Source of the DNA: Pontibacter sp. HSC-14F20
GTDB taxonomy: Bacteria > Bacteroidota > Bacteroidia > Cytophagales > Hymenobacteraceae
Direction: 5' to 3'
NCBI RefSeq assembly: GCF_019599265.1
Contig: NZ_JAHZTC010000026.1
Coordinates: 1 to 50,014, forward strand
Length of the DNA: 50,014 nucleotides
Positions 17,711-27,329 of this stretch are shown here, piece after piece. Position 1 is the stretch's first letter. Every line of letters begins with the position of its first letter. The notes under the pieces were generated by a model, which did no database searches, was not told the origin of the DNA, and was given only the letters and a program-made list of their open reading frames with translations. The position numbers were made by a program, and so were the translations under genes.

Positions 17711-18667
17711 ATGAAACCACGCAAGCATTTTGCAACTCTTCTATGGACTGTACTAGCCTTGCAACTCAGCGGCTGCGCGACCATGATCACGATGGAAACG
17801 GTGCGCCCACCTGTAGTGCGTGTGAGCCCTGAACAGTGGAAAGTACTCGTCGTGAACCGCTACGACGCAGCAACGCTGGCTCCTAACAAGAACGAGAATG
17901 TATCAGCTGTGCTGCGCGATGGCGCCTATCAGGCTGCCGGAGGTGTTATGGGTGCTATCTTCAACGATTCAACTTTCGTGCTGGTTAACCCGGATCAGGC
18001 TGTGGAGCTTTCCCCCACTTCTTCCAAACTGAGTGCAACTGAAGTAGAGAAATTATATAGCCAATACCGCCCGCACCTGATCCTAACGCTCGACAAGTTT
18101 GAAACGGGGTTTGGGAAAGAGGTAGACAGTTACGAGGATGAGGATGGCGACAGGACCAAAGTTGCCAATTTTGACCTGGTTGTGGCGAGCACCTGGTCGC
18201 TATATGACAGCACAGGCACGGTGATAGACCAGGCCACAGTTGAGCAGCAGGAATTTTATGATTCGCGAACAGTCGTAAGTGGCTTGCTGGCCATCGGTCC
18301 GGCCATGGGCAAAGCAGGACCTGTGGTCAACCGCCTGGCAGTGGAAACGGGTTACAGCTACTGGGATCGTTTCTACCCACAGCCGATGCTGCTGGTGCGA
18401 CAGGTATACACAGGCAGCGCATACCAGCAAGCACACATCTTAATGCTAATGGGCCAGTTTGAACAGGCCATCACCACGCTACAACCGCTGGCGCAGGACC
18501 TGTCTTCGAAAACAGGTATAAGGGCGGCCCACAACCTGGCTATTGCCTATGAAGCGGCAGGAAATTATGAGCAAGCGACCTATTGGGCCCGCCAGGCAGA
18601 AAGCAAAGGCGATAAAATGGCTGCTAAATTGCTCGAACTATGGGCCAATGCCGGCCTGACTAAATAA
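17711..18667 (+). CDS. Outer-membrane lipoprotein with C-terminal TPR-like repeats
   Basis: 318 aa. A signal peptide ends in a lipobox (QLSGC, Cys near residue 22). The middle part is a mixed alpha/beta domain with LILTLDKFETGFG and a Tyr/Asp-rich acidic patch. Residues about 235-315 look like two tetratricopeptide repeats (AHILMLMGQFEQAITTLQPL, then AHNLAIAYEAAGNYEQATYW). It resembles the Bacteroidota DUF6340 lipoproteins (recognised by eye, not searched). Stands alone between two terminators. Function unknown; a cell-envelope scaffold is possible. Confidence 0.75.
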   Translation: MKPRKHFATLLWTVLALQLSGCATMITMETVRPPVVRVSPEQWKVLVVNRYDAATLAPNKNENVSAVLRDGAYQAAGGVMGAIFNDSTFVLVNPDQAVELSPTSSKLSATEVEKLYSQYRPHLILTLDKFETGFGKEVDSYEDEDGDRTKVANFDLVVASTWSLYDSTGTVIDQATVEQQEFYDSRTVVSGLLAIGPAMGKAGPVVNRLAVETGYSYWDRFYPQPMLLVRQVYTGSAYQQAHILMLMGQFEQAITTLQPLAQDLSSKTGIRAAHNLAIAYEAAGNYEQATYWARQAESKGDKMAAKLLELWANAGLTK

Positions 18668-18680
18668 AATATGTTCCCTG

Positions 18681-18721
18681 CAACATCAAAGCCCGGTCAA
18701 GATGGCCGGGCTTTGATGTTG
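18681..18721. terminator. Bidirectional terminator hairpin
   Basis: CAACATCAAAGCCCGG (18681-18696) and its perfect complement (18706-18721) form a 16-bp stem. It separates the convergent lipoprotein and DUF3109 genes. No clear U-run follows on either strand. Confidence 0.75.
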
Positions 18722-18746
18722 TATACCTTTATTCTATACCTATACC

Positions 18747-19340
18747 TTATAAAGTAGTGGAGGTAGTGGTGGCTTGCTCTCCTTTATCGATCAGCTCTGT
18801 TAGCTCACTGTACCATGCCTCTCCGTATTTTCGGATGAGTGGCTCTTTCAGAAACTGGTATACCTTTACTCCCAAATCAGCGCCGAAATTACAAGCGGCC
18901 GCACAAATGCTCCAGCGGTCGTAATTCAGTGCTTCAAAATCATCATATTTTGTGATACGGATCGGGTATAGGTGGCAGGAGATGGGTTTTTTCCAGCTGA
19001 TCTTGCCATCGTAATACGCCTGCTCAATAGCGCATTTCAGTATACCCTGGGTATCATACAAAGCATAGGCACACTCTCTGTTTTCGATGGTCGGGGTCGA
19101 GTAATCTCCTTCAAAATCCTGAATGTATAGTCCCTGCTCTTCCACAGCCAACTTTCCGGCTCCGGTCATGTAGGGTTTGATATGCTCGTAGCTTTCCTCC
19201 AGTATGATCAGTTCGTCTTCATCAAGCGGAGCGCCCAGGTCGCCCTCTACACAGCAGGCTCCTTTGCACTTTTCAAGGTTGCACACAAAGAAATTATCGC
19301 GAATGTCATCGCTGATAACAGTATTCTGAAGAACGATCAT
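18747..19340 (-). CDS. DUF3109 family cysteine-rich protein
   Basis: 197 aa from [12 protein letters not shown]; the open frame extends 19 codons upstream but the family starts here. Cysteines C20, C25, C29 and C30 form a CxxxxCxxxCC cluster, with more in REC, LKC, SCHLYP and CAAAC. This is the pattern of DUF3109/YkgJ-like proteins that are thought to bind an iron-sulfur or zinc centre. The segment [23 protein letters not shown] is well conserved in Bacteroidota. Cytosolic; function unknown. Confidence 0.85.
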   Translation of the reverse strand: MIVLQNTVISDDIRDNFFVCNLEKCKGACCVEGDLGAPLDEDELIILEESYEHIKPYMTGAGKLAVEEQGLYIQDFEGDYSTPTIENRECAYALYDTQGILKCAIEQAYYDGKISWKKPISCHLYPIRITKYDDFEALNYDRWSICAAACNFGADLGVKVYQFLKEPLIRKYGEAWYSELTELIDKGEQATTTSTTL

Positions 19341-19420
19341 GATTAATAAGGATAAGAGAGTAATCTCATACCGGACTAACCGGCAAAAAAGAGACAAAAT
19401 TTAAGTTAAATAAGTTTAGA

Positions 19421-21013
19421 CTAGCGTTTTGGGGCCCTTGCTCCTGCTGCTACAAGTATATTCTGCACACTTTCCCGCTTGGCATAGTCCATGGCTGTTT
19501 TTCCTGCATAGTCGCGCAGGCTTGGGTCAGCGCCGGCATTGATCAGCATCACAATCACCTCGTTGCCCCCATCCAGCTGACAGGCCAGCATAAGTGGCGT
19601 AAGGCCTTCCAGGTTCTGTATGTTCGGATTGGCACCGCCTTTCAGCAAGCGGTTCATCTCCATCATGTGCGTACCGTTGGCAAAACGTACGGCATAATAC
19701 AGAGCCGTATTACCTTTGTTATCTACGATGTTCGGGTCAGCCTTATACTTAAACAGGGTATCCAACAGCTGAGCTTGTTCGATCTCAAACTCCTCCGTGT
19801 TAATGCGGGCACCTGACATGGCATAATGCAGGGCCGTCTTGCCATCCTGATCGGTCGCGTTCACGTCGGCGCCACCACGCAGCAACAGACTAGCTACTTC
19901 CAGACGAACATCAGGTTGATAAATCACACCATAGTCCTCGAGCAGCAGTGGAATAAAAATACCGTGCATGAGTGGTGTGCGTAGTCTAAAGTCAAAATCA
20001 TAGCCGTTTGGAATAGCCAGTGTATTCACATTTGCCCCATTGGTGAGCGTCCGTCCCACGATTTCGGGGATTCGCTCTATGGCCGCCAGCACCAGTTTCT
20101 GATCTGTGGATTGGTTAAGGTACTTAAGCTGTTCAAAGGCATTGGAACTACCCTGCGAAATGGCTTCGTGGTAGAGTTTGCGTGCCTTCTCAGGCTCAGG
20201 TTCTCCTATGTTGCCTTCTTCATAAAGCAAACCCAAGGTATAGAGGGCTTCCTTTTCGCCGGCAGCGGCACCTTTCTCGAGCCAGTACTTGGCCTGCGCT
20301 ACATCTTCTTTCACGCCCTCCCCTCTCAGGTATAGGTTTGCCAGTGAGGTATAGGCCACCACATCGTTCAGCTCAGCTGCACGTTTAATGTAGGTATAGG
20401 CATACCCTTTATCCTCCATTTCGCCGTAGCCGGTATAGTACATACTACCCAGAATGCGGTTGCTGAAGGCATCGCCTGCTATGGCCATGTCCCGGATATC
20501 GAGGGCGGCACTGCGCATCAGGCGTGTAAAGCGTTGTTTGTCCTCATCGTTGCGCAGGGTCATCAGCTCAGCTAAACCCAAGTTGCCAAACAGACTGCTG
20601 CCTTCCAGTGCCTTCTCAAACAGGATGCGGGCAGTGTCGGGGTCAGCTTTGTAGAACTTTTCAGGGTTGCGCACATAGGCTACTGAGTCCGATGTGATGA
20701 TCTCGTCAATAGGTGCTCCGTCTTCCAGCAATTCGCCGTACTGGTGCATGCGCCCCATAAAGTAATAAGCCGCGGCTTCGTCACGTGCTGCGGCCTGGCG
20801 GAACTTGGCGTAAGCCTCGTTGTACTTTAAGCCGATGTAAAGGTCCACGCCTTGCTGCATTTCCGGTGTGCGCCATACCTGTTTGGCAGAGCGGGGAACC
20901 TTCACCTCTCTCAGGGAATCAGGTATAATCTTAACAACCTGGCTGGTATCGGATTGCGCCACAGCCAGATATCCGGCGGGGAGCAGCGCAAGTAGCAGGA
21001 GTAGTTTTTTCAT
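19421..21013 (-). CDS. Secreted Sel1-like and ankyrin repeat protein
   Basis: 530 aa from MKKLLLLLALLPAGYLAVAQ, a clear signal peptide; an ATG six codons upstream is less likely. Residues about 85-315 hold Sel1-like repeats (AAAYYFMGRMHQYGE, AYTSLANLYLRGEGVKEDVA, EALYTLGLLYEEGNIG). Residues about 345-525 hold four or so ankyrin repeats (DGKTALHYAM, KGNTALYYAV, EGLTPLMLAC, YAGKTAMDYA). Both are protein-binding solenoids, so it is probably a periplasmic scaffold; partners are unknown. Confidence 0.85.
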   Translation of the reverse strand: MKKLLLLLALLPAGYLAVAQSDTSQVVKIIPDSLREVKVPRSAKQVWRTPEMQQGVDLYIGLKYNEAYAKFRQAAARDEAAAYYFMGRMHQYGELLEDGAPIDEIITSDSVAYVRNPEKFYKADPDTARILFEKALEGSSLFGNLGLAELMTLRNDEDKQRFTRLMRSAALDIRDMAIAGDAFSNRILGSMYYTGYGEMEDKGYAYTYIKRAAELNDVVAYTSLANLYLRGEGVKEDVAQAKYWLEKGAAAGEKEALYTLGLLYEEGNIGEPEPEKARKLYHEAISQGSSNAFEQLKYLNQSTDQKLVLAAIERIPEIVGRTLTNGANVNTLAIPNGYDFDFRLRTPLMHGIFIPLLLEDYGVIYQPDVRLEVASLLLRGGADVNATDQDGKTALHYAMSGARINTEEFEIEQAQLLDTLFKYKADPNIVDNKGNTALYYAVRFANGTHMMEMNRLLKGGANPNIQNLEGLTPLMLACQLDGGNEVIVMLINAGADPSLRDYAGKTAMDYAKRESVQNILVAAGARAPKR

Positions 21014-21085
21014 GCCTAGTAATGGGATCATATATTTTTCAGGTATAAGCGGACAGAAAAATCCGCAGCAACCCTCTTAATTTTA

Positions 21086-21093
21086 CAAAGATA
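21086..21093 (-). promoter_or_regulatory. Probable -7 box of the Sel1/ankyrin gene
   Basis: TATCTTTG on the minus strand matches TAnnTTTG, about 70 bases before the start. No clear -33 box. Confidence 0.45.
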
Positions 21094-21282
21094 CAGATAA
21101 TGCGGCGTTTCTCTAAAAAGCCCTGCCCGAAGACACGCAAATCAGAGGCCAAAAACGCATTCCTTTATAAGAAACCAAAAGCAAGGGTGATCTGGTTCTC
21201 TAAATGTGCAAGTGCCGTTCCTAAAACGGATAGGAATGTGTAAATTGCATGGATTAACAAAGAAGCACGCGGAAGAGACGAA

Positions 21283-23535
21283 ATGGATTATATTAGTTTA
21301 CTGAACGAGTCGCAACGCAAGGCAGTCCTCCACACCGAGGGGCCAGCTATGATCATTGCGGGTGCCGGCTCAGGCAAAACAAGAGTACTTACATACCGGA
21401 TCGCTTACCTGATCAGCCAGGGAGTGGATCCATTCAACATACTGGCTCTGACCTTTACCAACAAGGCAGCCAAGGAAATGCGCCATCGTATCGAGAAAGT
21501 GATCGGTAACGAGGCCAAAAACATCTGGATGGGCACGTTCCACTCCGTTTTTTCACGCATTTTGCGTGCCGAGGCAGATAAGATCGGCTATCCGAAAAGC
21601 TTTACGATTTACGATACCGACGACTCCAAAACCCTCATTCGCAACATTGTGAAGGAGATGAACCTGGATGACAAGCTCTATAAGCCGAACATTGTGCTGG
21701 GGCGTATCTCGTCTGCTAAAAATAAGCTGATCTCGGTCAAGCAATACCTCAACGATGCCGTAATTCAGGCCGACGACGAGGCTGCCATGCGCCCGAAGAT
21801 CGGTAAGATCTACGAACAGTATGCCAACCGCTGCTTCAAGGCCGGTGCCATGGACTTCGACGACCTGCTGTTCCAGACCAACGTGCTGTTCCGCGACCAT
21901 CCGGATGCGCTCAACAAGTACCAGAACATCTTTAAGTTTGTGATGGTGGACGAGTATCAGGATACGAACTACTCGCAGTACCTGATCACGCGCAAACTGG
22001 CCGCCCAGAACCGCAACATTGTGGTGGTGGGTGACGATGCCCAGTCCATCTACGCTTTCCGTGGGGCTGATATTCAGAACATTCTCAACTTTGAGCGTGA
22101 CTATCCGGAGCTGGAGGTGTTCAAGCTGGAGCAGAACTACCGCTCCACCAAGAACATCGTGAATGCGGCCAACTCGGTGATCAAAAACAACTCGGCGCAG
22201 CTCAAAAAAGATGTCTTTACCGACAACGAGCAGGGACCGCTGATTGAGGTGATCAAAGCCAATTCCGATAACGAAGAAGGCAAACTGGTGGCTACCTCCA
22301 TCTTTGAGGAGAAGATGAACAACCACTTCTCCTACGACGACTTTGCTATTCTGTACCGTACCAATGCGCAATCCAGAGCCATGGAAGAAGCCCTGCGCCG
22401 CATGAACATCCGGTATAAAATTGTGGGTGGTCTGTCGTTCTACCAGCGCAAGGAGATCAAGGACCTGATCGCATACCTGCGTTTGGTCGTGAACCCTAAT
22501 GATGAGCAGGCCCTGCGCCGGGTGATCAATTACCCGAAAAGAGGTATAGGCGAGACGACTGAGCAGAAACTGTTTGTGACAGCTGATGAAACCAACCACA
22601 GCGTATGGGAAGTGATCCAGAATGCCGGGCAGTTCCTGGGCAACCGGGTGGGCACAGCTATCGAGAACTTCTCGATCATGATCAAGGACTTTGCCCGCAT
22701 TGCCGATAATACCGACGCCTTTGAAGTAGCCAAGCACGTAGCCAAGCATTCAGGTATAGTCGATGATCTGTATCAGGACAAAACCGTAGAGGGCCTGGCC
22801 CGTTACGAGAACATACAGGAGTTGCTCAACGGTATAAAAGAGTATGTGGATGATCCGGAGAAGGAAGATAAGAGCCTCTCAGCCTTCCTGCAAGACATTG
22901 CCCTTATCACCGACGCCGATACCAAAGCGGATATGGACGGTGAGTTTGTCACGTTGATGACAATTCACTCGGCTAAAGGTCTGGAGTTCAAAAACGTGTT
23001 CATTGTAGGTATGGAGGAGAACCTTTTCCCGAGCCAGATGATGCTGAACTCCCGTGCTGATCTGGAAGAAGAAAGACGCTTATTCTACGTGGCCATCACC
23101 CGCGCCGAGAAAAAGCTATACCTGACCTACGCTACCAGCCGCTACCAGTGGGGCAACCTGCGGGCCTGTGAGAAGAGCCGCTTCCTCGACGAGATCGATC
23201 CAAAGTACCTCAACTTTAAGTATGGTGAGCAGACCACGGCCAGCGGAGGCAATGTGTTTGACCGCGTGTTGCAGCGCAAGAGCAGCATCAGCAGCCTGGT
23301 GCAGCAGCCGGCACGCAAGCAGGCCGCCACAGCTTATACCGCCCCTGCCGACTTTAAGCCGAGCGACACGTCTAATCTGACTGCGGGTATGAAAGTAGAG
23401 CACCCTAAATTCGGGTTTGGCGTAGTAAGCAAAATGGATACGCAGGGCAACAGCACCAAGGCCATCATCAACTTCGACGAAGTGGGCGAAAAAACCCTGT
23501 TGCTGAGCTTTGCCAAGCTGCGAATACATGAGTAG
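21283..23535 (+). CDS. pcrA: ATP-dependent DNA helicase PcrA/UvrD
   Basis: 750 aa. A superfamily 1A 3'-5' helicase for nucleotide-excision and mismatch repair and for clearing replication blocks. All motifs are present: Walker A GAGSGKT (27-33), DEYQDTN from residue 223, GDDAQSIYAFRGAD, QNYRSTKNI, MTIHSAKGLEFKNVF and YVAITRAEKKLYL. The C-terminal 100 residues are a linker and a Tudor-like RNA-polymerase-binding tail (GMKVEHPKFGFGVV), as in B. subtilis PcrA. TAAATTGC 30 bases upstream is a near-match to a -7 box. Confidence 0.97.
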   Translation: MDYISLLNESQRKAVLHTEGPAMIIAGAGSGKTRVLTYRIAYLISQGVDPFNILALTFTNKAAKEMRHRIEKVIGNEAKNIWMGTFHSVFSRILRAEADKIGYPKSFTIYDTDDSKTLIRNIVKEMNLDDKLYKPNIVLGRISSAKNKLISVKQYLNDAVIQADDEAAMRPKIGKIYEQYANRCFKAGAMDFDDLLFQTNVLFRDHPDALNKYQNIFKFVMVDEYQDTNYSQYLITRKLAAQNRNIVVVGDDAQSIYAFRGADIQNILNFERDYPELEVFKLEQNYRSTKNIVNAANSVIKNNSAQLKKDVFTDNEQGPLIEVIKANSDNEEGKLVATSIFEEKMNNHFSYDDFAILYRTNAQSRAMEEALRRMNIRYKIVGGLSFYQRKEIKDLIAYLRLVVNPNDEQALRRVINYPKRGIGETTEQKLFVTADETNHSVWEVIQNAGQFLGNRVGTAIENFSIMIKDFARIADNTDAFEVAKHVAKHSGIVDDLYQDKTVEGLARYENIQELLNGIKEYVDDPEKEDKSLSAFLQDIALITDADTKADMDGEFVTLMTIHSAKGLEFKNVFIVGMEENLFPSQMMLNSRADLEEERRLFYVAITRAEKKLYLTYATSRYQWGNLRACEKSRFLDEIDPKYLNFKYGEQTTASGGNVFDRVLQRKSSISSLVQQPARKQAATAYTAPADFKPSDTSNLTAGMKVEHPKFGFGVVSKMDTQGNSTKAIINFDEVGEKTLLLSFAKLRIHE

Positions 23536-23712
23536 TAATTAGAAATTATGAATTAAAAATTAGAAATTGAGATTTGTTCACTTGAGCATTGGCTGGTCAG
23601 AATCCCTTCGCCTATTTTAAGGCCTGATGATCACAGGATTACAATCTCTCTTAACTTCTAATTTCCACTTACCTGAAATTTCTAGTTACTAATTTCTAAT
23701 TTTGAATTCTTT
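23536..23712. repeat. Intergenic inverted-repeat element (AATTAGAAATTA arms)
   Basis: The left arm (23536-23571) contains AATTAGAAATTA followed by a variant copy. The right arm (about 23648-23712) holds the complementary TAATTTCTAATT and further TAACTTCTAATTT-like phrases. The two arms bracket about 75 bases of ordinary-looking sequence. There is no ORF. Same architecture as the elements at 16121, 27067 and 40785. Confidence 0.6.
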
Positions 23713-23723
23713 AAATTGATATA

Positions 23724-24392
23724 ATGGAAGCAAGTACTACCTTTAAGCAAGACCTGTTGCTGCGTGAATACGGCAGAAACGTACAGGATCTTGTCAATCA
23801 CATACTGAGCATTGACGACAAAGCAGAGCGTACCCGCCTGTCCTACCTGTTGATCAATCTGATGGCTAAACTGAACCCGCAACTGCGCGACACCCAGGAT
23901 TTTCAGCAAAAGCTCTGGAACCACCTCTTTGTGATGTCCGGTTCAAAACTGGATGTGGATGCTCCTTACCCGCTCAGTGCCATGGAGTACCTCAATGACA
24001 AGCCACAGCCCATGGAGTATCCGCTGTCGACGCCGCGCTTTAAGCATTATGGCCAGAACGTAGAACTACTTATTAAAAGGGCTACCGAGATTGAGGATGA
24101 AAAAGAGCGTGAAGCCGCGACCATCTCTATCGGCAAGCTGATGAAGACACTCTACCGCTCTTATAACAAAGACAGCATTACAGATGATGTGATCCTGAAC
24201 GATATCCAGCAGATCTCTAAAGGAAAACTGAATCTGGACCTTGCAATGATCGAGAGCAACAACCTGTTTGAATCTGTGAGCAGCAAGTCACAGGACACTG
24301 GCAGCAACCGCTCTCAGCAACAACAGAACCGTGGCGGAGACAACCGTGGCCGCAAAAACACCAGACCAACTTCCAACCAACGAAACAAATAG
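23724..24392 (+). CDS. DUF4290 domain-containing protein
   Basis: 222 aa. Residues about 5-180 fit DUF4290, a helical family known from Bacteroidota (LLREYGRNVQDLVNHILSI, LWNHLFVMSG). The C-terminus is a Gln/Asn/Arg-rich basic tail (about 190-222) that looks disordered and could bind nucleic acid or phospholipid (inference). murA starts six bases after its stop; the DUF4290-murA order recurs in the phylum, suggesting a link to wall synthesis. Function unknown. Confidence 0.85.
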   Translation: MEASTTFKQDLLLREYGRNVQDLVNHILSIDDKAERTRLSYLLINLMAKLNPQLRDTQDFQQKLWNHLFVMSGSKLDVDAPYPLSAMEYLNDKPQPMEYPLSTPRFKHYGQNVELLIKRATEIEDEKEREAATISIGKLMKTLYRSYNKDSITDDVILNDIQQISKGKLNLDLAMIESNNLFESVSSKSQDTGSNRSQQQQNRGGDNRGRKNTRPTSNQRNK

Positions 24393-24398
24393 TACTAA

Positions 24399-25703
24399 AT
24401 GGCTTCATTCGAAGTAAAAGGCGGTGCAAAGCTGCACGGAGAAATCATTCCGCAGGGTGCCAAAAACGAGGCATTGCAGATTTTGTGTGCCGTGCTCCTT
24501 ACCCCCGAGAAAGTAACGATCTCGAATATCCCCGATATCCGGGACGTTAACCTACTGATTGAACTGTTGCGTTCGCTGGGCGTAAAAACAGAACGCTTGT
24601 CGCCGGACACCTATACCTTTCAGGCAGACGACATCGACATCGACTTTCTGGATTCCCAGCGTTTTGTGGAGCTAGGGCGTGCCATCAGAGGCTCCGTGAT
24701 GATCGTGGGTCCGATGCTGGCCCGTTTCGGCAAAGCGAAGATGCCAAAGCCAGGTGGCGATAAGATTGGTCGTCGCAGACTAGACACGCACTTTACAGGA
24801 TTCGAGAAACTGGGCGCTTCCTTTGAGTACAGCGCCGAAGATAATTTTTATACCGTCACTTCGCCAGCTTTGAAAGGCGCCTACATGCTGCTCGATGAAG
24901 CATCTGTGACAGGTACAGCCAACATCCTGATGGCTGCTGTGCTGGCCAAAGGTATAACCACGATCTACAATGCGGCCTGTGAGCCTTATGTGCAGCAGCT
25001 TTGCCGTATGCTCAACCGCATGGGTGCGAAAATAAGTGGCATTGGTTCTAACCTGCTTGTAATAGAAGGCGTGGAACAGTTGGGAGGAACCGAGCACCGC
25101 ATGCTTCCTGACATGATTGAAATCGGTTCTTTCATCGGACTTGCTGCCATGACCGGATCAGAGATCACCATCAAAGATTGCCAGATACCGGAGTTAGGAC
25201 TTATACCTGACACTTTCCAGCGACTGGGTATCAAGATGGAGTTCCGTGGCGATGACATCTTTATACCTGAGCAGGACCGCTACGAAGTAGACACCTACAT
25301 CGACGGCAGCATCCTGAACATTGCGGACCATACCTGGCCTGGCCTCACCCCTGACCTACTGAGTGTGGCCCTTGTAGTGGCTACGCAAGCGAAGGGAACG
25401 GTACTGGTGCACCAGAAAATGTTTGAGAGCCGCCTGTTCTTCGTAGACAAGCTCATCGACATGGGTGCTCAGATCATTCTGTGCGACCCACATCGTGCTA
25501 CTGTGATTGGTCAGAATAAGCAGATCCCGCTTCGTGGCATCCGTATGACCTCCCCTGACATTCGTGCCGGTGTGGCCCTGCTCATCGCTGCCCTCTCTGC
25601 CGAAGGTACCAGCATCATTGACAACGTGGAGCAGATCGACCGCGGCTACCAGAACATTGACGGCCGTCTGAATGCCTTGGGTGCGCAGATTAGGAGAATG
25701 TAG
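24399..25703 (+). CDS. murA: UDP-N-acetylglucosamine 1-carboxyvinyltransferase MurA
   Basis: 434 aa. It catalyses the first committed step of peptidoglycan synthesis, adding enolpyruvate to UDP-GlcNAc. GAKNEALQIL near the start and the two-fold EPT domains are present. The active-site loop reads MPKPGGDKIGRRRLDTH: the usual fosfomycin-target cysteine is Asp121. That natural Cys-to-Asp form is known to be active and fosfomycin-insensitive in Mycobacterium and Chlamydia. Downstream of DUF4290. Confidence 0.96.
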   Translation: MASFEVKGGAKLHGEIIPQGAKNEALQILCAVLLTPEKVTISNIPDIRDVNLLIELLRSLGVKTERLSPDTYTFQADDIDIDFLDSQRFVELGRAIRGSVMIVGPMLARFGKAKMPKPGGDKIGRRRLDTHFTGFEKLGASFEYSAEDNFYTVTSPALKGAYMLLDEASVTGTANILMAAVLAKGITTIYNAACEPYVQQLCRMLNRMGAKISGIGSNLLVIEGVEQLGGTEHRMLPDMIEIGSFIGLAAMTGSEITIKDCQIPELGLIPDTFQRLGIKMEFRGDDIFIPEQDRYEVDTYIDGSILNIADHTWPGLTPDLLSVALVVATQAKGTVLVHQKMFESRLFFVDKLIDMGAQIILCDPHRATVIGQNKQIPLRGIRMTSPDIRAGVALLIAALSAEGTSIIDNVEQIDRGYQNIDGRLNALGAQIRRM

Positions 25704-25770
25704 CTAAACAGGTGGCCATGATGGGCGAATTCTTGTGACCCGTCCTGATCATTTGGCGCTTGCAATACCT

Positions 25771-25809
25771 AAAAAACAAGAAGAGCACCTGCTGAGGATG
25801 CTCTTCTTG
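25771..25809 (-). terminator. Terminator of the rRNA methyltransferase gene
   Basis: CAAGAAGAGCA (25777-25787) pairs perfectly with TGCTCTTCTTG (25799-25809). On the minus strand the stem is followed by TTTTTT. It lies between convergent murA and the methyltransferase and may also slow murA transcripts. Confidence 0.8.
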
Positions 25810-25843
25810 TATTAGTGACTAAGGGTAGCTTGTATCTGTAATT

Positions 25844-27037
25844 TTAGTCTTGCTGTGCTTCTTCCTTGCCCTCCCCTCTCCTGCTTCCCTGGTATAGCTC
25901 ATACTTAAGTAAACGACAATCAATGGCGCCATTGTAAAGAGGTGTACGACGTGAAGCACGTAAGCCAATACTCTTGGCGGCATCCAGGTTGCCGGTGAAA
26001 ACGAAGGCATCGAAGCCTTGGTAGTTGTTCTTGAGCGTGTCCCCGATCTGCTTGTAGAGTTGGTGAATGTCATCTGATTGGATACGTTCGTTATAAGGCG
26101 GATTCATGATCAAAACACCCTCTTCGGATGTAGCTTTTGTCTCAAAAAAGTCGGCCATTTCGATTTTGATCACATGCTCCAGACCGGCATTCTCGATGTT
26201 CTTGCGGGCAGCCATTACATAGTCCGGGTCAATGTCGTAGCCGATGATCCGGGCTTGTGGCTCACGCTTTTCTTTGGCTTCGGCCGTTTTCCATACCATC
26301 TCAAAAAGCTCGGCGTTATGGTCTTTCCAGCTTTCAAAGCCGTAAGGGTCGCGGCGGAAGATGCCCGGTGCGATATTCTGCGCCATCAGGGCTGCTTCGA
26401 TCAGGAAAGTACCGGAACCGGCCATTGGATCAATAAAGGTGGATTTCTTGTCCCAGCCTGACAGGGAAATGATGCCGGCGGCCAGCACCTCGTTCAGCGG
26501 CGCCACGTTGGTCTGCAGACGGTACCCACGACGGTGCAGCGAGTCGCCGGAAGAGTCGAGTGAAAGCGTGACCATGTTCTCGTGCATGTGCAGGTTCAGG
26601 CGCACATCCGGTCGGATGCGGTCCACAGAAGGCCGCTCGCCGGTGGCTTTTCGGAACTGGTCGACGATGGCGTCTTTGGTCAGCTGAGCCACGAACAGCG
26701 AGTGTTCAAACGTAGAATGGCTTACAACGGCATCGATCGCAAAGGTCTGGTTCAGGTCAAATACCTCGGCCCAGTTGGTTTTCTGTACCTGTTCGTACAG
26801 GTCGCGCTCATTGCGGGCTTTGAAATTACGGAGAGGCCTGAGAATGCGGATGGCGGTGCGGCACCAGAGGTTGGCTTCGTAAAGTTGGCGCAGGTTACCC
26901 GAAAAAGAAACTGCCCGGTTGCCTACTTTGATATACTCTACTTCAAGCGCCCGCAGCTCTTCTGCCAGCACTTCCTCCAGTCCACTGAGCGTTGTGGCAA
27001 CTATATTGAAATTATCGCTCTGCTTTTGCTTCGCCAT
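25844..27037 (-). CDS. THUMP-domain rRNA methyltransferase (RlmL N-domain/YpsC type)
   Basis: 397 aa. A THUMP domain (about 10-165) is followed by a Rossmann methyltransferase domain with FIDPMAGSGTFLIEAAL and catalytic NPPYNERI. This matches the N-terminal m2G2445 half of E. coli RlmL and B. subtilis YpsC, which methylate guanine in 23S rRNA. The fused RlmK-type half is absent, as usual outside gamma-Proteobacteria. The C-terminal tail is acidic and short. Transcribed alone, with its own promoter and terminator. Confidence 0.9.
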   Translation of the reverse strand: MAKQKQSDNFNIVATTLSGLEEVLAEELRALEVEYIKVGNRAVSFSGNLRQLYEANLWCRTAIRILRPLRNFKARNERDLYEQVQKTNWAEVFDLNQTFAIDAVVSHSTFEHSLFVAQLTKDAIVDQFRKATGERPSVDRIRPDVRLNLHMHENMVTLSLDSSGDSLHRRGYRLQTNVAPLNEVLAAGIISLSGWDKKSTFIDPMAGSGTFLIEAALMAQNIAPGIFRRDPYGFESWKDHNAELFEMVWKTAEAKEKREPQARIIGYDIDPDYVMAARKNIENAGLEHVIKIEMADFFETKATSEEGVLIMNPPYNERIQSDDIHQLYKQIGDTLKNNYQGFDAFVFTGNLDAAKSIGLRASRRTPLYNGAIDCRLLKYELYQGSRRGEGKEEAQQD

Positions 27038-27058
27038 TTGCTATACCTGTTTAAACCG

Positions 27059-27066
27059 CAAAAATA
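27059..27066 (-). promoter_or_regulatory. -7 box of the rRNA methyltransferase gene
   Basis: TATTTTTG on the minus strand is a perfect TAnnTTTG, 22 bases before the ATG. The -33 region is not clear. Confidence 0.55.
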
Positions 27067-27299
27067 ATGGTAATTTAGTTAAGAGTAAGGAGTTATAGTC
27101 AATTTAAGAGTTTGAGGTCCCTTGTGGTGGTTTCTATAGGAAGCAAAGTGTAAACAAAAAGTTGCTATACCTGCTGGCATCGTGGTCAGCAGCTCAGATT
27201 TAGCTTTTACCTTGAGCTAGCCATCATAAAACCCTATACCTACACCTGCATTGCCTCCACTTAACTCTTAGCGCATAACTTTTAACTCTTATCTAAATA
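27067..27299. repeat. Intergenic inverted-repeat element before murB
   Basis: The left arm (27071-27117) and the reverse complement of the right arm (27258-27299) align over about 40 bases with gaps; shared words are ATTTAG, TAAGAGT, AGTTAT and AAGAGTT. Between them are 140 bases without an ORF, including an 8-bp hairpin CTGCTGGC (27171-27178) with GTCAGCAG (27185-27192). Same build as the elements at 16121, 23536 and 40785. Confidence 0.6.
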
Positions 27300-27304
27300 A
27301 AAAC

Positions 27305-27312
27305 TATTTTTG
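27305..27312 (+). promoter_or_regulatory. -7 box of the murB promoter
   Basis: TATTTTTG, a perfect TAnnTTTG, lies 18 bases before the murB ATG, giving a leader of about a dozen bases. Confidence 0.6.
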
Positions 27313-27329
27313 CCCTCAAATACCCGCTT

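Noticed and set aside
21553..22749. 398-aa open frame on the minus strand
   Set aside because: Antisense to pcrA, which has every helicase motif in the other strand.
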